From Gammaproteobacteria bacterium (GTDB lineage Bacteria > Pseudomonadota > Gammaproteobacteria > SZUA-229), in assembly GCA_026197015.1 (NCBI GenBank), contig JAPHRB010000067.1, positions 1 through 35,529 of the forward strand: a stretch of DNA of 35,529 nucleotides. Direction: 5' to 3'. The notes under the pieces were generated by a model. The model was not told the origin of the DNA and did no database searches. It worked only from the letters and a program-made list of their open reading frames with translations. Of this stretch, positions 17,034-24,708 are shown one piece after another. The number at the start of each line of letters is the position of its first letter. The first letter of the stretch is position 1. The position numbers and the translations under genes were made by a program.

Positions 17034-17654
17034 ATGATTGAAATTACACAAACCGACCACGACAAAATAATACAGGCTGTGCTCGAAGCTGAAAAGCATA
17101 CGACGGGTGAAATAGTGCCCATGATCGTTGCACAAAGCGATGACTACTCCGGGGCCCGTTGGCGGTTAGCGGTAACCGGCGCTTTATTAGCGGGCTTTCT
17201 CGCCTACTTTCTTCTGGGTGATTACGATCCGGTATGGATACTTTATGCACAAATTCCAGGTTTATACCTTGGTTACGCACTGGGTAATGTTGGAGCGATT
17301 TTACGACCCTTTATGCTCAGCGATAAAATTGACGAAGAAGTTAATCAACGCGCACTGCAGGCATTTTACGAACACAATTTGCATCACACAAAAGAGCACA
17401 CGGCGATCCTTATAATGGTCTCCCTGCTCGAACACCGCGTAGAAATTCTCGCCGATGCGGGTATCAATGCAAAAGTTCCCAAAGATACCTGGCAAACCAT
17501 TGTAAACGACATGATCGTCGCCATAAAAACAAAAGACCTTGGCGAAGGTATCTGTATCGCCGTTCGTGAATGTGGTGATATCCTCGCAAAAGACTTTCCC
17601 GGACAGCACGATAATCCCGATGAGCTTAGTAATAAGTTGATTGTTGAAGAATAA
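17034..17654 (+). CDS. Second TPM domain membrane protein of the lemA operon
   Basis: A 206-residue protein without signal peptide. TGEIVPMIVAQSDDY starts the first half of a TPM-like domain. Two membrane segments interrupt it (LAVTGALLAGFLAYFLLG and a region around YAQIPGLYLGYALGNVGAIL). The domain resumes with HTAILIMVSLLEHRVEILADAGI and DLGEGICIAVRECGDILA. This split, membrane-inserted TPM architecture is usual for the third gene of LemA operons. It probably works with the two upstream products at the inner membrane; the molecular role is unknown. No terminator is obvious after it. Confidence 0.9.
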   Translation: MIEITQTDHDKIIQAVLEAEKHTTGEIVPMIVAQSDDYSGARWRLAVTGALLAGFLAYFLLGDYDPVWILYAQIPGLYLGYALGNVGAILRPFMLSDKIDEEVNQRALQAFYEHNLHHTKEHTAILIMVSLLEHRVEILADAGINAKVPKDTWQTIVNDMIVAIKTKDLGEGICIAVRECGDILAKDFPGQHDNPDELSNKLIVEE

Positions 17655-17701
17655 AGTCGAATAGAAAAATAGCGGAGAATTTAATTTTTTAATCTACTCG
17701 A

Positions 17702-17776
17702 TTAAAAGTTAACAACTTTGTCTTCGTTATAAATTTTGTCAGCAAATTCAGAAATGACTTCTTCCCTGGTCGGTTT
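17702..17776 (-). pseudogene. Possible C-terminal gene remnant
   Basis: On the minus strand the frame reads KPTREEVISEFADKIYNEDK and ends VVNF then TAA at 17704-17702. The composition looks like a genuine protein tail, but the frame is interrupted upstream by the repeat array and reaches a stop beyond it without a start codon. I do not recognise the family. It may be a coincidence in a short sequence, so confidence is low. Confidence 0.35.
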
Positions 17777-17873
17777 AAGCAGGAGCAAGGAGTCTGACCC
17801 CTTGATTCCGGGAGCAAGGAGTCTGACCCCTTGATTCCTTAAGCAGGAGCAAGGAGTCTGACCCCTTGATTCC
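17775..17873. repeat. Three tandem copies of a 28-base repeat
   Basis: Identical 28-base copies start at 17782, 17811 and 17846; the first and third also share seven bases before them (TTAAGCA), giving 35-base units. The core is CAAGGAGTCTGACCCCTTG, in which CAAGG and CCTTG can pair. It resembles short dispersed repeats found in gammaproteobacterial intergenic DNA, sometimes close to IS200-like or RAYT transposases, but no transposase is present here. The spacing (29 then 35) indicates duplication rather than a CRISPR-type array. Confidence 0.85.
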
Positions 17874-17981
17874 TTAAATGAAGAAACTGGAGATTTTCAA
17901 AAAACTACTCATCAACAACTAATATCAGAATTAAATTACGATGACCGATATTTTATCAATCTATTTTTAAGAAAGTACTAA
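17874..17981 (+). pseudogene. Possible C-terminal gene remnant on the other side of the repeats
   Basis: Directly after the last repeat copy a plus-strand frame reads NEETGDFQKTTHQQLISELN, then YDDRYFINLFLRKY and TAA at 17979-17981. It looks like a protein C-terminus, but the repeat supplies an in-frame TGA upstream and there is no start. I do not recognise the parent gene. Together with the fragment at 17702-17776 it suggests two genes decayed where the repeats now sit. Confidence 0.35.
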
Positions 17982-18044
17982 TACCGGTCGAGACAAATTG
18001 TTATGCAGTGAGCTTATTTTTAAAATAAAATGTTGTGTGATTTT

Positions 18045-19394
18045 CTAGGTGTAGATCGGTTCTTCAATATAACGTGCAATTAAACCCACTTCTGCCATCT
18101 CTTCAGGTAATGGAATACGTATTTTATAACCGCCACCTTTTGCTTCCTGCATGGGTTTTCCATGCATGTCCTGCATACTGTTGAGTATGATGTCTTCATT
18201 CCCTGAAGGTTTAACCAGTTCCAGTTTGTCACCGACTGTTATTTTGTTTTTCACATCTATATCAGCCATTCCGGTTTCTTTGTTATAAGCTATGACTTCG
18301 CCTACAAACTGTTGCTGTCGGTTAACCGAGTTTCCCTGCATATAGTTCTGGTATTCATGGGTATGGTGGCGTTGATAAAAACCATCTGTATAACCTCTAT
18401 TGGCTAAATTTTCGAGCACACCTAATAACTCTGGATTAAATTCCTTGCCTTTTGTGGCATCCAGAATAGCTTCTTTATAACTTTGCGCTGTTCGTGCTAC
18501 ATAATAATGTGATTTTGTTCGGCCTTCTATTTTTAAACTATCTATACCAATATCAACCAGTTGTTTTACATGCTCTACTGCACGTAAGTCTTTAGAGTTC
18601 ATAATATATGTGCCGTGTTCATCTTCCTCAATCGGCATTAACTCACCTGGCCGATTGGCTTCTTCTAAAAACATAACATCATCGGCTTGCGGGTTACGGG
18701 CATCACCCATATCAGAAAATTTAACGGTTTGTTGGGTTATTTCTTTTGTTTTATAAACGCCTTCCGCATTTTTTTCAGCAGGTGTGGACTTATAATCCCA
18801 GCGACAGGCATTAGTGCAGGTGCCCTGATTCGGGTCTCGATGATTAAAATATCCAGAGAGTAAACAGCGGCCTGAATAGGCAATACATAATGCGCCGTGC
18901 ACAAAAACCTCTAACTCCATATCAGGGCATTCCTGCCTAATCTCTTTTATTTCATCCAGAGATAACTCACGTGATAAAATCACCCTTTCTATACCGATAG
19001 ATTTCCAGAACTTTACGGCCGCATAATTGACGGTATTCGCCTGTACAGATAAATGCACCGGCATTTCAGGCCAGCGTTCTCTTACCATCATAATTAAACC
19101 GGGGTCTGCCATTATTAATGCGTCTGGTCCCATTTCAATAATCGGGGCCATATCTTTGATATAAGATTTTATTTTGCTGTTATGGGGCATTAAATTTGAA
19201 GTCAGGTAAAACTTTTTACCCAGCTCATGGGCTTCTTTAATGCCTATTGCCAGATTTTCATCCATAAAATCGTTATTTCGTACACGTAGGCTGTAGCGAG
19301 GTTGTCCCGCATAAACCGCGTCTGCGCCATAAGCAAATGCATAACGCATATTTTTAAGCGTGCCGGCTGGAGAAAGTAATTCAGTCTGTTTCAT
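18045..19394 (-). CDS. trhP: tRNA hydroxylation protein TrhP (YegQ), peptidase U32 family
   Basis: A U32-family protein of 449 residues, the size of E. coli YegQ/TrhP and well short of the larger RlhA. TrhP is required for prephenate-dependent 5-hydroxylation of U34 in tRNAs, the first step to cmo5U. The N-terminus ELLSPAGTLKNMRYAFAYGADAVY is the family signature. The Cys-containing core reads VHGALCIAYSGRCLLSGYF and then GTCTNACRWDYK, matching the conserved four-cysteine set thought to hold an Fe-S cluster. SLKIEGRTKSHYYVARTAQ follows. The gene is divergent from the permease at 19478, with an 83-base spacer. Confidence 0.93.
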   Translation of the reverse strand: MKQTELLSPAGTLKNMRYAFAYGADAVYAGQPRYSLRVRNNDFMDENLAIGIKEAHELGKKFYLTSNLMPHNSKIKSYIKDMAPIIEMGPDALIMADPGLIMMVRERWPEMPVHLSVQANTVNYAAVKFWKSIGIERVILSRELSLDEIKEIRQECPDMELEVFVHGALCIAYSGRCLLSGYFNHRDPNQGTCTNACRWDYKSTPAEKNAEGVYKTKEITQQTVKFSDMGDARNPQADDVMFLEEANRPGELMPIEEDEHGTYIMNSKDLRAVEHVKQLVDIGIDSLKIEGRTKSHYYVARTAQSYKEAILDATKGKEFNPELLGVLENLANRGYTDGFYQRHHTHEYQNYMQGNSVNRQQQFVGEVIAYNKETGMADIDVKNKITVGDKLELVKPSGNEDIILNSMQDMHGKPMQEAKGGGYKIRIPLPEEMAEVGLIARYIEEPIYT

Positions 19395-19477
19395 AATTAA
19401 TTAAACTTGATATAAAGTCAGTACAAATATTAATGGCTATTTTACCTTAATTTGAGATCCTGGGTTACACTGAAAAT

Positions 19478-20551
19478 ATGAGTGAATTTATTCAACAACT
19501 TGCGCAAAATGTCTGGGCCGTTTATCTGGATACGGCAATCTGGTTGCTGGCAGGTTTAATGGCTGCTGGTCTGGTAAAGGTCTATATCCCGGAGGATGCG
19601 ATGAAAAGATGGCTAGGGGGCAAGGGCTTTTCAGCGGTGGGTCGAGCGGCTTTATTTGGTGCGCCCGTACCTCTTTGTTCCTGTAGTGTGTTACCTGCGG
19701 CTATTGGTTTGCATCGTGCTGGTGCCTCAAAAGAAGCCACCGTATCTTTTTTAATATCTACCCCCGAAACCAGTATAGATTCGGTGGCGGTTACATATGC
19801 ATTAATGGGCCCGGTAATGGCCGTGTACAGGCCTGTTTCTGCACTGCTGAGTGCAATTGTCACCGGTATGATGGTGGCTTTCGTAAACGATAAAACGATT
19901 GGCTCTGAAGCTGAAATTGCTGCAGACCGCCCGCCCAGTTGCTGTAGTAGTGAAACTGAAAAAACAGCCTGTTGTGATTCGGTTAATAAAAAGTTTAATA
20001 ATAAGCTGTCCCGGGCATTACATTATGCGGCTACGGATTTGCTTGATGATATATCTAAATGGATGGCTTTCGGAATCGTATTTGCTGGTCTGATGATGAC
20101 ACTTATCCCTGATGGCTGGTTAGCTCAGTGGGGGCAGGGGTTAGGCGCGATGCTGGTTATGCTGCTTGTTGGTATACCTATGTATATTTGTGCGGTTGCT
20201 TCAACACCGGTCGCCGCCGGATTATTAATAGCCGGGGTTTCTCCCGGAGCGGTACTGGTTTTTTTACTGGTGGGGCCCGCTACCAATATTGCAGGTATAA
20301 TATTAGTTAACAAGGAGTTAGGCCGCCGGGTGACATTAGTATATTTAACGGGTATTTCTGTTGTTAGTGTACTGATGGGATTATTGCTGGAATGGATATT
20401 GGCACATTTTAATATGCAGATTGATAGCAGTCAGTTGCAACAGCATCATTTTGTGAATGAGTATATAACGTTGGTAGGTGCTCTGGTTTTGTTAGTGTTA
20501 TCTGTGCCGCGGATAAGAAACAGCTTAATACCCTTTTTCTCAAAAGTTTGA
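19478..20551 (+). CDS. Permease, SO_0444-type Cu/Zn efflux family (PF03773)
   Basis: A 357-residue membrane protein of the ArsP/DUF318 permease group, close to the SO_0444 family linked to Cu and Zn efflux. It has about eight helices in two halves. The conserved motif GAPVPLCSCSVLPAAIGLHRAGAS in the first half carries the Cys-Ser-Cys-Ser pair, and the second half has ICAVASTPVAAGLLIAGVSPGA. Between them a soluble linker contains PSCCSSETEKTACCD, four cysteines in two pairs, a likely metal-binding segment. Metal export is the best inference; the metal is not fixed by sequence. A small Cys-containing exported protein gene follows 84 bases on. Confidence 0.85.
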   Translation: MSEFIQQLAQNVWAVYLDTAIWLLAGLMAAGLVKVYIPEDAMKRWLGGKGFSAVGRAALFGAPVPLCSCSVLPAAIGLHRAGASKEATVSFLISTPETSIDSVAVTYALMGPVMAVYRPVSALLSAIVTGMMVAFVNDKTIGSEAEIAADRPPSCCSSETEKTACCDSVNKKFNNKLSRALHYAATDLLDDISKWMAFGIVFAGLMMTLIPDGWLAQWGQGLGAMLVMLLVGIPMYICAVASTPVAAGLLIAGVSPGAVLVFLLVGPATNIAGIILVNKELGRRVTLVYLTGISVVSVLMGLLLEWILAHFNMQIDSSQLQQHHFVNEYITLVGALVLLVLSVPRIRNSLIPFFSKV

Positions 20552-20635
20552 ATTTCATCTGGCTAGAATATTATTTAAGCGCTTTACAAGTGTTTATTAG
20601 CTGGTATAAATAGAGTTATAAAATTTGAGGCATAT

Positions 20636-21046
20636 ATGACTAAGCTTAGAGCTCCGAAAAAAATTACACTTAGAAACAGTCGGCTGGTATTGCTGGCCTC
20701 TTTAATTTCAATTTTTGTTTTTACACCGATGGTTTCTGCAGAAGGAGTATTCGAAGATAAAAAGAAAGAGAAACATGAACTCAGTGGTGCAAACCTTAAT
20801 CGTATAAAGGCTGAACATCAGCTTAAATTTGGTCGGTCGACAAATGTATCATCGTCATATAAATCTAATAATCCCTGGGATAAGAAAAAAAAGAAAGCAA
20901 GTTCTCCAGTAAATAAAGCAAGCTGGGGTGAATGCAGAGAATACGCCTTACACAAACGTAATCGCTGTTATCGTGAAGGACGTGATGCTTATCGTTGTGA
21001 GCAAATGTACGAAGCCCGTTCAGGGCTTTGTGATAAAGAGTTATAA
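20636..21046 (+). CDS. Small exported basic protein, unknown function
   Basis: I do not recognise this 136-residue protein. A basic N-terminus followed by VLLASLISIFVFTPMVSA forms a signal peptide, probably cleaved after VSA. The mature chain is highly charged, with KKKEKHELSG and WDKKKKKASS stretches. The last 45 residues contain four cysteines (WGECREYA, NRCYREG, YRCEQM, GLCDKEL), with spacing that would suit two disulfides in the periplasm. A TGAGG-type ribosome site lies ahead of the ATG. It is downstream of the Cu/Zn-type permease on the same strand, but a functional link is only a guess. Confidence 0.7.
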   Translation: MTKLRAPKKITLRNSRLVLLASLISIFVFTPMVSAEGVFEDKKKEKHELSGANLNRIKAEHQLKFGRSTNVSSSYKSNNPWDKKKKKASSPVNKASWGECREYALHKRNRCYREGRDAYRCEQMYEARSGLCDKEL

Positions 21047-21062
21047 ATATTTAACAGGTAAT

Positions 21063-21662
21063 TTACATGGCCTGTCTTATTAGATACTGAGATAACTCCA
21101 GGGCATTAGATTGTTCTTCTGTTAACTCGTTGTCTTTCTCGGTTATCGCCGTGTTTTCTTTACTAAGTAAGGTTTCTAATACAGCTGATAAAGCGTGTAT
21201 TCTTTCCTGTGCAATAATCATTTCAAGCATACGGCAATAAGGTTTTATTAAGTCTATGAAGTGCACCGTATCAAGCAGTTTTAAACTGCGGTGCTCATCT
21301 TTTTCAGATGTATAAAACAGCGCTAGATTCGGGTCGCATTTATAAGCAGCAACTTGAAGATCCGCTAGTTCCATTTTTGTTTGCTGTAGACAGCTGAGTA
21401 AGCTGTTAAGGCAGGATTCAATTTCCATGCGTTCGTTATAACTAGTGCGTTGAATAAACTGGTTTCTGTTGGCGGTGATTGTGAGAAACTGTATGGCCAG
21501 GGTATCAATAGCATTTACTAATGATTTTACTGTGTATTCCTGTTCTGAGCCAAGGGTAAGACTGGTGTTGAAACCGAGCTGTTGAAGTTTTATCAAGAGG
21601 GAGTTGTTCACTGTTTTTAGTCCTACCAACAGCGAATTTATTGATGTTATGGACTTTGCCAT
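21063..21662 (-). CDS. Hypothetical alpha-helical protein
   Basis: A 199-residue protein of no family I know. It is Leu- and Gln-rich with long helical stretches (SINSLLVGLKTVNNSLLIKL, CLNSLLSCLQQTKMELADL, LEMIIAQERIHALSAVLETL) that may form coiled coils or a helical bundle. There is no signal peptide or membrane segment, so it is probably cytoplasmic. It is convergent with the small exported protein gene. Its upstream region is the unusual DnaA-box-containing spacer, so its promoter lies close to or among those sites. Confidence 0.6.
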   Translation of the reverse strand: MAKSITSINSLLVGLKTVNNSLLIKLQQLGFNTSLTLGSEQEYTVKSLVNAIDTLAIQFLTITANRNQFIQRTSYNERMEIESCLNSLLSCLQQTKMELADLQVAAYKCDPNLALFYTSEKDEHRSLKLLDTVHFIDLIKPYCRMLEMIIAQERIHALSAVLETLLSKENTAITEKDNELTEEQSNALELSQYLIRQAM

Positions 21663-22037
21663 TTTAAATATTGATCCTTCAGTTATTACTTTATTATATT
21701 AATTATTTTGTACTGTGTTCTGAAGCCTGTCTTTAATCATTTTGATGACTGCATTCCTGCAGAGCTTCTTCCATCCACATTGTGGATAACTTAACTTAAC
21801 CTGACTTCCGTGTTGTGCTTAAATCAACAAATCTACTATATATTGTGGATATTTAAGGGTCAATAACTATCTGCTGTGGATAAGCCTGTTAGAAAAAACG
21901 GTATAAACTGTGGATAACTCTGTGATTAGCCCATTGATAGAGGCTTGTAGGGCTGTCTAAAAAACAACCTAAAGCTTGAACCAGTTCAAATTTCTGACCA
22001 GCGGTAGTATGAATGTATAGTGAAATATATTGCGTAA
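21663..22037. other. Cluster of DnaA boxes beside AT-rich DNA (possible origin or DnaA-titration site)
   Basis: This 375-base gene-free spacer contains TGTGGATAA (reverse complement of the TTATCCACA DnaA box) at 21781-21789, 21875-21883 and 21909-21917. A one-mismatch copy, TGTGGATAT, lies at 21844-21852. All four point the same way. A degenerate inverted copy, CCATCCACA, lies at 21771-21779. Next to them, 21663-21715 is almost pure A+T and could serve as an unwinding element; it contains one GATC. Neither dnaA, dnaN nor mnmG is adjacent. The cluster could be a chromosomal origin, a datA/DARS-like DnaA-binding locus, or a DnaA-regulated promoter for the gene at 21662. Confidence 0.7.
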
Positions 22038-22457
22038 TTAATTATGCAGTGCGAGCAGGTAAACCGCGTAACCTGAGCCGCCAAACTGGCAAAGATGAAT
22101 CAGATTTTGCAGGCTGCTTAAAGACCTGTAGGCTCTATTGTTGATAACCTGAAAGTCTTCATTACAGGATTTTATAATGCCTTTTAATATATGAGAGTGA
22201 TTAAATACATAACTTACCGTGAGGATGGTTAACATAAAAGACGCGCTTTGATTTTTTATCAGCGCAGCACAGATTCCAGCGAGTAAACATAATACGGAAT
22301 TAAGGCGATATAAACGACGATAAATAAATAAACTGTTATCCAGGTTTTTCTGGTTTTTTATAAAGGTGTTGTAGAGTAGTGTGACGAGTAAAAAGCTACC
22401 CATGGTAGCGCCGGCGAAAGTAGCGGCTATTAATGCGAATAGATTATATATATCCAT
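22038..22457 (-). CDS. Small membrane protein, unknown function
   Basis: A 139-residue protein with four probable membrane segments: LFALIAATFAGATMGSFLLV, YRLNSVLCLLAGICAALI, a segment around SASFMLTILTVSYVF, and a weaker C-terminal one ending YAVYLLALHN. The general layout recalls DUF4149-like four-helix proteins, but I see no decisive motif, so no family is assigned. It is followed on the same strand by the DnaA-box spacer, and upstream by a terminator and the YedE gene, so it is probably expressed from its own promoter in the 80 bases before its ATG. Confidence 0.65.
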   Translation of the reverse strand: MDIYNLFALIAATFAGATMGSFLLVTLLYNTFIKNQKNLDNSLFIYRRLYRLNSVLCLLAGICAALIKNQSASFMLTILTVSYVFNHSHILKGIIKSCNEDFQVINNRAYRSLSSLQNLIHLCQFGGSGYAVYLLALHN

Positions 22458-22537
22458 TATCAGAGTGTATCACTGTTTGTGATTTGTGTGACTGGAGTGG
22501 TAATTAAATTGAGGGTTATGGTTATTCTAATTACAGG

Positions 22538-22570
22538 AAAAACTACCGGGAAAATATTTTCCCGGTAGTT
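22538..22570 (-). terminator. Intrinsic terminator of the YeeE/YedE gene
   Basis: A perfect 30-base palindrome (22541-22570, arms AACTACCGGGAAAAT and its complement) lies 11 bases past the stop of the minus-strand transporter gene. On the minus strand it is followed by a run of T residues, as an intrinsic terminator should be. Confidence 0.85.
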
Positions 22571-22581
22571 AGTGTAATAAG

Positions 22582-23784
22582 TTACAGGTTCTCAAGTGTT
22601 CGCAGTTTAGAAGGCAATAGTTTTAGGTCGACTAAAGAGCTGGTAAGCGCTTTGATAAATGTGGCCTCATCTTCATGCAACATTTTGTAATATTGTATTT
22701 TCATGGTTAGCGCACTACCGAAAACAATAGACACAAGAGCCAGCATAGAACCTATAGATAAAGTAGATACACCGGTTATACCCTGGCCAATTGTGCAACC
22801 CATTGCTAGTACGCCGCCTATGCCCATTAGTGTGGCACCAATTAGATGTTGTAATGCATCGCCAACTGATGAGAACCACTCCAGGCGAAAACTTCTGCTG
22901 ATAACAGCGTAAACAAAAGAGCCTGCAATGACGCCTGCCAGGGCTGCCATACCAAAACTAATTAACAGGGTATTCGTTGGTGACATTGCATAGAAAAATG
23001 TTTCACCCATAGGGTTAATAAAAGTAAATGACTGGGTTGCAACACCTATTGGAATTTCATCAAGGAACTCAGCGGTCTCTTTCCATTCATCACCCATGGA
23101 ACCGCCGGTGAAATACCAGGCCGCAGCAACTGCGCCACCGACAACTAAACCGCTAATAATATTTTCATGCTGTTTTCTGAATTCAGCAGATTTAAAAATA
23201 ATAACAACCAGAAGTGTCGCAAAAATTGCCCCAATGAAACTACGGCTTAAACCAACTTCTTCGCCTGTTATGGCGGCTGCCAGTGACCCCAGGTCCTGAG
23301 CGTTAACATTATATGAGCCAAGATCAATCGTCGTCGCAACCACCCATGGATGGAATAGAACTTCATAAAAAGCAGTTTTTGACATGAAGTAAGCAAACAT
23401 ACCGGCAACAATAAGTACAAAGACTGATTTTACATTACCGCCGCCAATGCGAATCAGTGTTTTATTTCCACAGCCAGAAGCCAGGGTCATACCAATGCCA
23501 AAAAGCATACCGCCTACAATGAAGCGTAACCAGGCAAAACCTTGAGCGCGATAGGGAGGAAGGGTTGAATCAACACTGGCTAAACCAGTGCCTTCGAGTA
23601 TTAGTACGCCAATCAATGCCACTGCAATAGCCAGCATCCATGCGCGAAAACGGTTTTTATCACCCATATTGACCCAGTCTGAAACTGCGCCCATTGTGCA
23701 AAAATTGGTTTTATTGACAACTGCTCCCATTACAAAGGCAATGCCAAATGCAATAAGTAACATATAAGTGGTAATTTCCATCAT
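22582..23784 (-). CDS. YeeE/YedE family sulfur transporter (TsuA-like)
   Basis: A 400-residue membrane protein with about ten or more helices in two homologous halves. Family members such as TsuA import thiosulfate, and others are linked to selenium or sulfur transport. The conserved cysteine motifs are present: NKTNFCTMGAVSDW near residue 28, LASGCGNKTLIRIGGG near residue 105, and LAMGCTIGQGITGVS near residue 330; such cysteines line the TsuA substrate path. Two adjacent ATGs (23784 and 23781) follow a GAGGAAAG ribosome site, and either may be used. It ends in a strong terminator and stands alone as a unit. Confidence 0.9.
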   Translation of the reverse strand: MMEITTYMLLIAFGIAFVMGAVVNKTNFCTMGAVSDWVNMGDKNRFRAWMLAIAVALIGVLILEGTGLASVDSTLPPYRAQGFAWLRFIVGGMLFGIGMTLASGCGNKTLIRIGGGNVKSVFVLIVAGMFAYFMSKTAFYEVLFHPWVVATTIDLGSYNVNAQDLGSLAAAITGEEVGLSRSFIGAIFATLLVVIIFKSAEFRKQHENIISGLVVGGAVAAAWYFTGGSMGDEWKETAEFLDEIPIGVATQSFTFINPMGETFFYAMSPTNTLLISFGMAALAGVIAGSFVYAVISRSFRLEWFSSVGDALQHLIGATLMGIGGVLAMGCTIGQGITGVSTLSIGSMLALVSIVFGSALTMKIQYYKMLHEDEATFIKALTSSLVDLKLLPSKLRTLENL

Positions 23785-24099
23785 CTTTCCTCATTAATAA
23801 ATGCCGGGAATGGCCTGGGCAAATACGCTTGGATAGTGCATAACTATCAATATAAAATTTAGAGTAAACCCTGCTGATGATAGATTAAACAGGCCATTAT
23901 CTGCTCTGTCTATACCTCAAATAATACGAGGTTTATAAAATAAGAAACAGGCCAATCTATGTTGACTCAGTGTAGGTGACGAATGATACCTGTAATAAAT
24001 ACTTTATTGCAAGTATCTGACACCGCACTTTATCTGATTTAAGCAACAAAACATAAGTCAATACTAATATTATGGTAATTTTGCTTCACAGGATAGAAA
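23785..24099. other. 315-base spacer with inverted repeats, no gene
   Basis: Upstream of the YeeE/YedE gene and downstream of the sortase gene. It holds an operator-like inverted repeat at 23832-23848 (GATAGT, 5-base gap, ACTATC), placed about 50-65 bases before the transporter ATG, so it may bind a regulator. A small hairpin ACCTC/GAGGT lies near 23915-23932. A larger one at 23985-24017 has 15-base arms that match at 13 positions around a 3-base loop. That last element is 83 bases beyond the sortase stop and lacks a T-run. No open frame was convincing. Confidence 0.5.
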
Positions 24100-24708
24100 T
24101 CAAATATTATCTATATTTGACTGAGTATTATAAGGCGTTTGTGCAACAGCGGTAACGATATAACGCTGAGACCCACCTGTTGTGATTGAATCAAAAGGGT
24201 AACAGGTAACAAGGTGAATATATGCGCTGGATTGATCATCTATAAAACGTGCGTCATCCATATCGACTATTCGTGTAGAAATAACTTTAAATAATTTACT
24301 CTCTTCCTGTGCGGTTTCTATAAAAATACTGTCATCGATTTTTAGATTTTTTAAAAAATTAAAATGCGTATCACGGTGTGCACTAATCAAACTGTTGCCA
24401 TTTTTTCCTGGAATAGCAGAAGCAAAATTATGTCCTGGCCCGAATGCTAAGGTTCGTCCACTATCACCGGCTAAAACAATTAAATCAATATCGAGTCTGG
24501 GTGCTTTTAGTCGTGCAACAGGCCAGGTATCGGCCCAGGGCCAGGGTTTGCTCTGTGGCTTGCCCTGTTTGACGTTGACCCAGGCCTGTTCAAGTAAATT
24601 TTGGGCAAGCAGAGCTTTCGCGTGTATATAAGAACCCTGGCCGATAAACCAGCAGCCAGGAATAAATAAAAATACAATAATATAAGGTTTTTTATATTTT
24701 ATATTCAT
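24100..24708 (-). CDS. Class GN sortase
   Basis: A 202-residue membrane-anchored transpeptidase of the Gram-negative (class GN) sortase group. An N-terminal signal-anchor helix, IIVFLFIPGCWFIGQG, precedes the catalytic domain. The active-site histidine is in LISAHRDTHFNFLK, the cysteine in IHLVTCYPFD, and the arginine in GGSQRYIVTA, so the catalytic triad is complete. Its start overlaps the stop of the target gene by four bases (ATGA type), indicating one operon with a single substrate. The enzyme is expected to cut the C-terminal sorting signal of that neighbour at the outer face of the inner membrane. The symbol srtA is sometimes used but not needed here. Confidence 0.94.
   Translation of the reverse strand: MNIKYKKPYIIVFLFIPGCWFIGQGSYIHAKALLAQNLLEQAWVNVKQGKPQSKPWPWADTWPVARLKAPRLDIDLIVLAGDSGRTLAFGPGHNFASAIPGKNGNSLISAHRDTHFNFLKNLKIDDSIFIETAQEESKLFKVISTRIVDMDDARFIDDQSSAYIHLVTCYPFDSITTGGSQRYIVTAVAQTPYNTQSNIDNI

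Noticed and set aside
16829..17122. Antisense proline-rich open frames over the TPM gene
   Set aside because: They are the complement of the glycine-rich tail of the YgcG-like protein.
17775..17873. CRISPR array
   Set aside because: Only three copies, with spacings of 29 and 35 bases that leave almost no spacer, and no cas genes.
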